DNA from: Albidovulum sediminicola
Lineage (GTDB): Bacteria > Pseudomonadota > Alphaproteobacteria > Rhodobacterales > Rhodobacteraceae
Reading direction: 5' to 3'
Assembly: GCF_025751575.1 (NCBI RefSeq)
Contig: NZ_JAOWLA010000008.1
Span: forward strand, 1 to 64,000
DNA length: 64,000 nt
In this document: positions 53,480 to 61,038 of the stretch, in pieces
Layout: every line of letters starts with the position of its first letter
How positions within the stretch are numbered: position 1 is the first letter of the stretch
Notes under the pieces: generated by a model
The model's input: only the letters and a program-made list of their open reading frames with translations
Told to the model about the DNA's origin: nothing
Databases searched by the model: none
Translations under genes and position numbers: made by a program

Positions 53480-54805
53480 ATGCCCAACATCGACTTCACC
53501 CTGCCCCACTGGGCCTATTGGCTCGGGCTGCTCCTTTTCCCCATAGCGGGAATGATCCTGGCGCGGCGCACCCGCCAAACGCAGAAGAATTACAGCAGCG
53601 CGCTGGCCTATCTGATCCTCGTGACCGGGGGCATCCTCGGGTTACACAGGTTCTACCTGCGCAGCCTGCTCGGCCTTGTCTTCATCCCCGTCTTCCTCTT
53701 CGTGCTGTGGAGCAACGCGGCCGAACGCGACGCGCGGGCGGCCCTGTCGGACGCGACCAACCACGTCCGCATCGCCGAGCGCGTGATTGAGCGCGAAGCC
53801 CCTCGCGTCGAGGCCGCGGAGGCCGACATCGCCGCGCTGAAGGCCGAGGTGGAGGCCGCGGAGCCCGACTCCTTCGCCAAGAAAAGCGCCGAGCGCCGGC
53901 TGAAGCGGGCCGAGGACGCGATTGCGACCGGGCGCGACCGGATCGTCGCGGCAGAGGAAGAACTGGCAGAGGCCCAGCCCATCGCCGTGGCGGCGACCGA
54001 CAAGCGGGCCTTCTGGGCCAACGCGGCGCGCTACACCTTCTACCTGATCCTCGCCTTCGTGGCGTTGGACGCGCTGCTGATCCCCGGTCTCGTGCGCAAG
54101 GCCAACGAAGCGGTGGCCCTTGAACTGCCCGAGGAAACCATCATCGACGCCGAGACCGCCGCAAAGGCCGCGCAGATCGACCCCGACGCGCGCAAGCCCG
54201 ACCATGAGTGGGCGGAAAACTGGATCGACAAGCTGTCGCTCTATGCCGGTGAGTTCGTCAGCTACTGGGCGGTGATCGCAGTCTTCGTCTACTATTTCGA
54301 GGTCATCAGCCGCTATGTCTTCAACTCCCCCACGAACTGGGCGCATGAATCGATGTACCTGATGTTCGGGATGCAGTACCTGATCGCCGGGTCCTACGCG
54401 ATGATGACCGAGGGCCATGTGCGGGTCGACATCTTCTATGCGCCGATGTCGCCGCGCCGGAAGGCCTGGACCGATCTCTTCACCTCGATCTTCTTCTTCA
54501 TCTTCGCCGGTACGCTTCTGGTGACCTCCTACATCTTCGCCTTCGACGCCATCGCGGTACCCTCGGGCAACTCGGTCGTGTCGGACTGGGCGCGGGGCCA
54601 GATCGGCTTCGGCGAGATGCTGGGCGGGTTGTCGCTGCGCGACTGGACCGATCCGGCGATCCGCTGGGGTGAAATCAGCTTCAACGAATGGGAAGTGCCG
54701 CTCTGGCCGATGAAATGGATGATGTTCGTGGGCGGCGTTCTGCTGGTCCTCCAGGGCGTCTCCAAGCTTTCCAAAGACATCCGCGTGATCGCGAAAGGGG
54801 CCTGA
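53480..54805 (+). CDS. TRAP small permease (DctQ) fused to an N-terminal TM2/coiled-coil module
   Basis: 441 residues, more than double a normal DctQ. Residues 11-75 hold two membrane segments with a TM2-type motif (GGILGLHRFYLRSLLGLVF). Residues 82-165 form a charged coiled coil (ALKAEVEAAE, AERRLKRAEDAIATGRDRIV). Residues 180-205 form another membrane segment, followed by an acidic linker, and from about 255 the DctQ domain (VISRYVFNSPTNWAHESMYL, EGHVRVDIFYAPMSPRRKAW). ATG 53480 has AGGA upstream; an in-frame ATG at 53453 is possible. It sits between dctP and dctM as expected. Confidence 0.88.
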   Translation: MPNIDFTLPHWAYWLGLLLFPIAGMILARRTRQTQKNYSSALAYLILVTGGILGLHRFYLRSLLGLVFIPVFLFVLWSNAAERDARAALSDATNHVRIAERVIEREAPRVEAAEADIAALKAEVEAAEPDSFAKKSAERRLKRAEDAIATGRDRIVAAEEELAEAQPIAVAATDKRAFWANAARYTFYLILAFVALDALLIPGLVRKANEAVALELPEETIIDAETAAKAAQIDPDARKPDHEWAENWIDKLSLYAGEFVSYWAVIAVFVYYFEVISRYVFNSPTNWAHESMYLMFGMQYLIAGSYAMMTEGHVRVDIFYAPMSPRRKAWTDLFTSIFFFIFAGTLLVTSYIFAFDAIAVPSGNSVVSDWARGQIGFGEMLGGLSLRDWTDPAIRWGEISFNEWEVPLWPMKWMMFVGGVLLVLQGVSKLSKDIRVIAKGA

Positions 54806-54808
54806 GGC

Positions 54809-56164
54809 ATGGGACTGGACATTTCAATCGAGCTCCTCACGCTCATCATGTTCGGCTCGCTGCTGGTGCTGCTGATGGCGGGGCTGCCCCTTGCCTTCGT
54901 CACCGGCGGCCTGGCCTGCGTCTTCCTCTTCATCCTGGGGGACGCGCGCGCGCTGAACATCGTGCCAAGCCGGATCTTCCCGCTGATGACGAACTATCAG
55001 CTTTCGGCCATTCCCCTGTTCATATTCATGGCCGCCATGCTCGAACGAGCAGGGATCATCAACGACATGTTCGACGTGATCTACAAGGTGCTTGGCGGCG
55101 TGAAGGGGGGGCTGGCCTCCGCCACGATCCTCGCCTCGACGATCCTTGCCGCGATGGTCGGCGTGATCGGCGCGGCGGTCGTGACCATGGGCATCATCGC
55201 GCTTCCGGCGATGCTCAAGCGCGGTTACGATCCCAAGATCGCCATGGGCGCGATCATGGCGGGCGGCACGCTCGGCATCCTGATCCCGCCCTCGATCCTG
55301 GCCATCATCTACGCGGTCGTGGCCGAGCAGTCGGTGGGCGAGTTGTTCATCGGCGCGGTCATCCCCGGCCTGATGCTGTCGGGGCTCTATATCCTCTACG
55401 TGACCATCCGCAGCTACATCAACCCGCGCCTCGGCCCGCCGATCCCGATCGAGGAGCGGGTCAGCACGCGGGAGAAGTTCCACCTCCTGGGCAAGATGTC
55501 GGCGCCGATCAGCCTGATCGTCGTGGTGCTGGGGGTGATCTTCTCGGGCGTGGCGACGCCCGTGGAGGCCGCCGGCATCGGCACCTTCGGCGCCTTCATC
55601 GTCGCGGCCATCCACCGCCGGCTTGACTGGGCCACCATCCGCGAGGCCTGCCTGACCACGCTCAAGGCCAGCGCCATGGTGATCTGGATCATGTTCGGCG
55701 CGACCATCTTCGTCGGGCTCTACGTGCTGGAAGGCGGGCAGGAGTTCGTGCAGGAGACCATGCAGGGCATGGGCCTAGGCCCCTGGGGCATCCTGATCGT
55801 GATGCAGATCATCCTGATCGTGCTGGGCATGTTCCTCGACTGGGTGGGGATCCTGCTGCTCTGCGTGCCGATCTTCGTGCCAATCATCAAGTCGCTGGGC
55901 GCGGCCGCCTTCGGCTTCGACAACACCGACGACCTGGTGCTGTGGTTCGGGGTGCTTTACCTCGTGAACATGCAGATGAGCTTCCTGTCGCCGCCCTTCG
56001 GCTATGCGCTCTTCTACCTGCGCGGGGTGGCCCCGGACTCGATCCCGATGAGCGACATCTTCCGCTCGGCGATCCCCTTCCTGCTCCTGCAGATCCTGGG
56101 GCTCCTGATCTGCATGTTCTTCCCGCAGGTCATCACATTCCTGCCAAACCTAGTCTACGGCTAG
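54809..56164 (+). CDS. TRAP transporter large permease (DctM family)
   Basis: 451 residues, polytopic. Recognised motifs are AIPLFIFMAAMLERAGIIND, GGLASATILASTILAAMVGV, MAGGTLGILIPPSILAIIYA and FLSPPFGYALFYLRGVAPDS. It is the transport subunit for the system begun at 52298, three bases after its small permease. It belongs to the TakM-like branch, consistent with the binding protein. Confidence 0.93.
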   Translation: MGLDISIELLTLIMFGSLLVLLMAGLPLAFVTGGLACVFLFILGDARALNIVPSRIFPLMTNYQLSAIPLFIFMAAMLERAGIINDMFDVIYKVLGGVKGGLASATILASTILAAMVGVIGAAVVTMGIIALPAMLKRGYDPKIAMGAIMAGGTLGILIPPSILAIIYAVVAEQSVGELFIGAVIPGLMLSGLYILYVTIRSYINPRLGPPIPIEERVSTREKFHLLGKMSAPISLIVVVLGVIFSGVATPVEAAGIGTFGAFIVAAIHRRLDWATIREACLTTLKASAMVIWIMFGATIFVGLYVLEGGQEFVQETMQGMGLGPWGILIVMQIILIVLGMFLDWVGILLLCVPIFVPIIKSLGAAAFGFDNTDDLVLWFGVLYLVNMQMSFLSPPFGYALFYLRGVAPDSIPMSDIFRSAIPFLLLQILGLLICMFFPQVITFLPNLVYG

Positions 56165-56254
56165 GCCCAGCGCACGAATGCGGGCGACATTCCCCCGGCG
56201 CAGGCAGTACCCTGCGCCGGGGTTTTCGTTTCAGGGGCCAAGGGGGCGCGTAAA

Positions 56255-57271
56255 ATGAGCATGACCGAGCGGCTCGCGACCCTGCCCGACGGCAGCCCGG
56301 TTGAGCGGGCGGTCCTGCACGGCGGCGGGCTCAGCGCCTCGGTCCTCAGCTTTGGCGCGATCCTGCAGGACCTGCGGTTGGAGGGGCACAGTCCCCCGCT
56401 TGTCCTGGGCTTCGCGCGGATCGAGGATTACCTGGCCTATTCCCCCTATTTCGGTGCCATCGCGGGACGTTGCGCGAACCGGATCGCGGGCGCGGCCTTC
56501 ACGCTCGACGGGGTCACGCATCAGCTGGACGCGAACTTCCTGGGAAAGCACCAGCTTCACGGCGGGAAACTTGGGACGAGCCACCGCCTTTGGTCGTTCG
56601 AGGAGGTCGGGACGAGCCACGCCACCCTGACGCTCTTGCTGCCGGACGGGGACATGGGCTATCCGGGGGCGCTGACGGCGCGCGTCCGCTTCACGCTGGA
56701 GCCGGGGGGCGTGCTCGACATCCGCATCACGGCCACGACGGACCGGCCGACGCTGTGCAACCTCGCGCATCACAGCTACTTCAACCTCTCGGGCGAGGCC
56801 GACATCCTGAACCACCAACTGCGTCTGGCGGCCGATCACTACCTGCCCGTCGATGCGGAGTTGATTCCGTCCGGGCAAGTCGCGTCAGTGGCCGGCACAC
56901 GCTTCGACTTCCGCACCCCGCAGCGTCTGGGCGATGCCTGCGCGCGGGGACCCATCGACCACAACCTCTGCCTCGCCCCGGCTCGGGGTCCGCTGCGCGA
57001 GGTCGGGGAGCTGCGGGGTGGCGATCTGTCCATGCGGATCCGGACGACCGAACCCGGCCTCCAGGTCTTCGACGGCGCACCACTCGCGGTGCCGGTGCCG
57101 GGCCTTGACGGCCGCGCGATGGGCGCATTCCCCGGCATCGCGCTGGAGCCGCAGGTCTGGCCCGACGCGATCCATCATCCCGACTGGCCGCAACCGGTAC
57201 TCAGGCCCGAAGAGATCTACGAGCAGCACACGCAATTCGTCTTCGCCCGCGTCGCCGCGCCGGGCAGCTAG
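56255..57271 (+). CDS. galM: Aldose 1-epimerase (mutarotase)
   Basis: 338 residues. The pattern is galactose mutarotase: FGAILQDLRLEG, GRCANRIAGAAFTLDGVTHQ, NFLGKHQLHGG, the catalytic His in LAHHSYFNLSGE, and the catalytic Glu near EEIYEQHTQFVF. It interconverts alpha and beta anomers of hexoses. It overlaps the convergent TrmO-like gene by four bases. Confidence 0.92.
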   Translation: MSMTERLATLPDGSPVERAVLHGGGLSASVLSFGAILQDLRLEGHSPPLVLGFARIEDYLAYSPYFGAIAGRCANRIAGAAFTLDGVTHQLDANFLGKHQLHGGKLGTSHRLWSFEEVGTSHATLTLLLPDGDMGYPGALTARVRFTLEPGGVLDIRITATTDRPTLCNLAHHSYFNLSGEADILNHQLRLAADHYLPVDAELIPSGQVASVAGTRFDFRTPQRLGDACARGPIDHNLCLAPARGPLREVGELRGGDLSMRIRTTEPGLQVFDGAPLAVPVPGLDGRAMGAFPGIALEPQVWPDAIHHPDWPQPVLRPEEIYEQHTQFVFARVAAPGS

Positions 57272-57771
57272 GCGCCGTCCACCAAGCCCTCCGAACCCGG
57301 CGGCACATCGACGGAGGCGAGCCAGGGCTTGATGTCCAGCAAGGGCGTCCCGTCGAAGGCGTCCATCGCATCGAAGCGCAAGATGCCCGTGACCGGGTCG
57401 ACCGCCAGAAGCCGCACGACCGCCAGCGCGACCGGGTTCGGCCGGGCGGGCGAGCGCAGCGCAAAGACCCCCTGCGGCACCGGGCGGTGCGAGGGGGCCT
57501 GCACGATCAGGTCGCGCGCGGCATCGGCCATCCAGTAAAGGACGACCACCGGATCGCCCGCCGCAAGCCCGGCAAGCCCCGGTCGATAGGGCTCCGCGAC
57601 CACCGCCCCGAAAGCACCGCCGCGCGCGCGCGCCTCGCGCAAGTTCTTCGGGCATTCCCCTCGCCGCCAGGGCGAGGTGATGCGGCCGATGAAGCACAGC
57701 CCTGCATCGGGATGCGCCGCCGGATCGAAATCCAGCGCACGTTCGCCCGCGCGGGCCCCTTTGGTCGCCAT
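57268..57771 (-). CDS. TsaA/TrmO-family tRNA methyltransferase-like protein
   Basis: 167 residues of the TsaA (YaeB/TrmO) domain: CFIGRITSPWRRGECPKN near the N-terminus, GDPVVVLYWMADAARDLI, FALRSPARPNPVALAVVRLL and DAFDGTPLLDIKPW. TrmO uses S-adenosylmethionine to methylate t6A37 in tRNA-Thr; the paralogue here lacks the C-terminal extension and could have another substrate. GGAGG precedes ATG 57771. Confidence 0.82.
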   Translation of the reverse strand: MATKGARAGERALDFDPAAHPDAGLCFIGRITSPWRRGECPKNLREARARGGAFGAVVAEPYRPGLAGLAAGDPVVVLYWMADAARDLIVQAPSHRPVPQGVFALRSPARPNPVALAVVRLLAVDPVTGILRFDAMDAFDGTPLLDIKPWLASVDVPPGSEGLVDGA

Positions 57772-57865
57772 GATCGTCCCTCCGGTCTCGGCAACTCTGC
57801 CATCTTGGCGGGAAAGGGACCTCGCCCTTGGCGCGGTTGTCAAGCGGGCAGTCGCTGTGCCCGTG

Positions 57866-58624
57866 TCAGGACCGCGCCTGCGCCGCCAGGTGCCGGTAGA
57901 ACGGCCGGTGATGGTCCAGAAGGTCACGAAGACGCGGCTCTTGCCGCGCCAGCGCGTCGAAATCGCTTTCGCGCTTGGCCAGTTCGTCCGCATCGAGGGG
58001 GCGGATGCCGCTGGACCGGCTGACCTCTCCGTGCCAGCCGCCGACCTGGGCCCAGTCCTTTGGCGTCTCGCGCTGCCAGTCGAAGGCAGCGGGACAGGGG
58101 GCAAGCCCGATCCGCGCCCAGAGCGCGCCGATCACGCCCTCCGCATCGGCGCGAACGTCTTCGGCCACGATGACGGGCGGCGACTTCCCGGCAGCGACCA
58201 GGGCGTCGAAATGGCGGGCCTGTGCCTCCAGCCCCACCTCCTCAAGCGTCAGGCCGGGGTCGAGCCGAAAGTAGGAGGGGATCGAGGCGACCGGGTCGCG
58301 CACCAGGAACACATCGGTCAGCCGTTCGGCAAAAGCCCTGTCCTTCAGGATCTGCGGATAGACGTAGTAGGACATGTCCTTGAAGAAGACCGGGGCCCGT
58401 TCGGCGCGCTCCAGGATCATGTCACGGATGGCACCGTAGCTTGTCGGGTGATCGGCCTGCACCTCGAAATGCGGCATGGTGCGGACCTGCCGGTGCACGT
58501 AGTAGTCATACATGAAGGGTTCGTGCAGGCAGTCCAGATCGCCGCGTTCACGCATGATCCGTTCCATCGCCGTGGACATCGAGCGCGGATGCGACCAGAG
58601 CGCGATGATCGGATGACCGCTCAT
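57866..58624 (-). CDS. Sulfotransferase-family P-loop protein
   Basis: 252 residues. The PAPS-binding P-loop-like motif is ALWSHPRSMSTAMERIM, followed by LHEPFMYDYYV and a 3'-phosphate-binding region VFLVRDPVASIPSYFRL. It resembles small sulfotransferases found near amine-oxidation genes, but the acceptor is unknown. It overlaps the downstream-located oxidoreductase gene (stop of 58621-61038) by four bases, giving one operon. Confidence 0.82.
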   Translation of the reverse strand: MSGHPIIALWSHPRSMSTAMERIMRERGDLDCLHEPFMYDYYVHRQVRTMPHFEVQADHPTSYGAIRDMILERAERAPVFFKDMSYYVYPQILKDRAFAERLTDVFLVRDPVASIPSYFRLDPGLTLEEVGLEAQARHFDALVAAGKSPPVIVAEDVRADAEGVIGALWARIGLAPCPAAFDWQRETPKDWAQVGGWHGEVSRSSGIRPLDADELAKRESDFDALARQEPRLRDLLDHHRPFYRHLAAQARS

Positions 58625-61038
58625 GCCTTGAGCCTTTCATTCGCGGGGTCGTAGGGCGCGGCCTCCAGCACCGTCGCGGCGCAGGACCGGCCGAGGATCG
58701 AGACGCTGAGGCCGTCCCGCAGGCCCCGCTCCCGCAGATAGGCCAGCGCCAGCGCCTTTCCGGTCCGGTGCCCCCAGGCGCCTGAGGTCACGACGCCGAC
58801 CGGCCGGCCGGCATGAAGGACGGTGTGGCTGTAGAACGGGTCCACCCCGTCGGCCTCAATCGCCAGCAGCACCGTTTCCCATCGATCCGGCGCCTCCATC
58901 CGCCGTGCGAGCGCCTCGCGTCCGACGAAATCCCGGCCCTCGGCCCGGATCAGCGGCCCGGCCCCGCTTTCCGCCGGGGTCCGTTCGGTCGTGAAATCCG
59001 CCCCCCAGGCCCGGTAGCCCTTTTCCAGCCGCATGGAATTCATCGCGTAGGCCCCGAAAAGGCCCAGCCCATGCGGCCGTCCCGCGGCCTCCAGCGCGTC
59101 GAAAAGCGCCGCGCAATCGGCGCGCGGCGCGTGAAGCTCCCACCCCAGCTCGCCGATGTAGGATACGCGGAGCGCTCGCAGGGGAATGTCGGCCACCGTG
59201 ATCTCCCGCACACCAAGCCAGGGGAAACCGGCACCCAGGTCGGCGTCCGTCAGCCCGGACAGGATCGCGCGGGACTTCGGCCCCATCAGGGCGATCACGC
59301 CGAGACTTTCGGTCACATTGGCGATCTGGACATCGAAGCCGGAGGCGCGGGCGCGCAGAAGGTCTTCGTCCATCTCTTCCGCCGCCGCGGCGGAGGTCAG
59401 GTAGAAGCGGTCCCCCGGCAGCGCGCTGACAGTGAATTCCGAAGCCGTGCCCCCAGCGGGCGTCAGCGCATGGAGGAGACCGACGCGCCCCACCTTGGGC
59501 GCCCGGTTGGCCCCCAATGCGTCGACGAAAGCGCGCGCATCTGGTCCCGTGACCTCGAACTTGGAAAAGACCGAGAGGTCGGCGAGGCCCGCGGCCTCGC
59601 TCACCGTCTGGACCTCGCGCGCGACATGGGGAAACCAATTGGCCCGGCGGAAGGTCGGCACGGCCTCGTCCCCGGTGCGGTCGGAAAACCAGTTCGGCCG
59701 TTCCCAGCCATGGGCCGCACCCATGACCGCCCCGCGCGCCAGCATCCGGTCGTGGAGGGGCGAGAGGCGCTTGCCACGCGCTGCCGGACGTTCCTCATAG
59801 GGATAATGCACACCGAACTGGAGCCCGAAACATTCGACCGCCTTCTGCACCCGGTAGTCACGGTCGGCCCAGGCGCCGAAACGGCGGCTGTCGACCGCAA
59901 GCGCGTCCATGGGGGGCGCGCCGTGCGTCATCCAGTGGGCCAGGAACCAGCCCGCGCCGCCGCCCTCCATCACCCCCATCGAGGACCCGGTCAGAAGCCA
60001 GGCGTCCGGCAGGCCATGGACCGGGCCGATCAGCGGGTTCGCATCCGGGGTGAAGGTGATCGGCCCGTTCACGACCGACTTCACGCCCCCGGTTTCCAGC
60101 GCCGGGATCCGCGCCATGGCCGCCACGATGATATGTTCCACCCGGTCCAGATCGGGCGCCATCAGCTCGGCCCCGAAGTCGGGCGGGACGCCGTCGATGG
60201 ACCAGGGCTGGGCGTTCTTTTCATAGGGACCGAGGATCAACCCGTCGCGTTCCTGGCGAACATACCAGCTTTCCTCCGGGTCGCGGATCATCGGCAGTTC
60301 GGGCAGACCCGCCGCGATGCGCCCGGCCACGGCGGGGATGGTGTCGGTGACAAGATACTGGTGAAGGACCGGGACCGAGGGGATGTTGAGCCCCATCATG
60401 TGCCCCACCTCCCAGCCCCAGGTGCCGGCGGCATTGACGATGTGGCGGGCGCGGATCACCTCGCGCAGGGTTTCGACCATCCAGTGACCGCCCTCGCGCC
60501 GGATCGCGCGGACGGGGTTCTGCCGCAGGATCGTGGCGCCGCCAGCCCGCGCGACCTGCGCCATCGCGTTGGTGGCAAGGGTCGGGTCCACATGGCCGTC
60601 GTCGGGCTCGTAGATGCCGCCTAGGATGCCCTCGGTCCGCGCCAGTGGATGCAGCGCCGCGACCTCCTCGGGCGAGGTGAGAAGCCGCAGGTCATAGCCC
60701 GTGAACCGCGACAGCCCCGCGACATGGGCGAATTCATCCATCCGGTCGGGGTTTGAGGTGATGCGCATGGCGCCCGACCGGTGGAAACCGCAGGTGCCGC
60801 CCGTCTCCTCCGGCAGGATGTCGCGGTAAAGCCGGACGGAGGTCGCGCGCAACTCCTGGATCGTGGGGTTGTGCGCGAAATGCGTGCACAGCCCCGCCGC
60901 ATGCCAGGTGGAGCCATGGGTCAGGTCGTTCTTCTCGGTCAGGACGACATCGCTCCAGCCGGCCTTGACCAGGTGGTACATCAGCGACACGCCCATCGCG
61001 CCGCCGCCGATGATCAGGACCTGAGCGTTCAATGTCAT
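58621..61038 (-). CDS. FAD-dependent oxidoreductase with C-terminal GcvT domain (dimethylglycine/sarcosine dehydrogenase-like), copy 1
   Basis: 805 residues: FAD domain (VLIIGGGAMGVSLMYHLVKA at the start), then GSTWHAAGLCTHF with the His that in this family carries covalent FAD, and a C-terminal GcvT-like folate domain from about residue 420 (LADLSVFSKFEVTGPDARAF, YIGELGWELHAP, AYAMNSMRLEKGYRAWGADF). Such enzymes demethylate N-methyl amines, passing the carbon to tetrahydrofolate. It overlaps copy 2 by four bases (ATGA). Confidence 0.92.
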   Translation of the reverse strand: MTLNAQVLIIGGGAMGVSLMYHLVKAGWSDVVLTEKNDLTHGSTWHAAGLCTHFAHNPTIQELRATSVRLYRDILPEETGGTCGFHRSGAMRITSNPDRMDEFAHVAGLSRFTGYDLRLLTSPEEVAALHPLARTEGILGGIYEPDDGHVDPTLATNAMAQVARAGGATILRQNPVRAIRREGGHWMVETLREVIRARHIVNAAGTWGWEVGHMMGLNIPSVPVLHQYLVTDTIPAVAGRIAAGLPELPMIRDPEESWYVRQERDGLILGPYEKNAQPWSIDGVPPDFGAELMAPDLDRVEHIIVAAMARIPALETGGVKSVVNGPITFTPDANPLIGPVHGLPDAWLLTGSSMGVMEGGGAGWFLAHWMTHGAPPMDALAVDSRRFGAWADRDYRVQKAVECFGLQFGVHYPYEERPAARGKRLSPLHDRMLARGAVMGAAHGWERPNWFSDRTGDEAVPTFRRANWFPHVAREVQTVSEAAGLADLSVFSKFEVTGPDARAFVDALGANRAPKVGRVGLLHALTPAGGTASEFTVSALPGDRFYLTSAAAAEEMDEDLLRARASGFDVQIANVTESLGVIALMGPKSRAILSGLTDADLGAGFPWLGVREITVADIPLRALRVSYIGELGWELHAPRADCAALFDALEAAGRPHGLGLFGAYAMNSMRLEKGYRAWGADFTTERTPAESGAGPLIRAEGRDFVGREALARRMEAPDRWETVLLAIEADGVDPFYSHTVLHAGRPVGVVTSGAWGHRTGKALALAYLRERGLRDGLSVSILGRSCAATVLEAAPYDPANERLKA

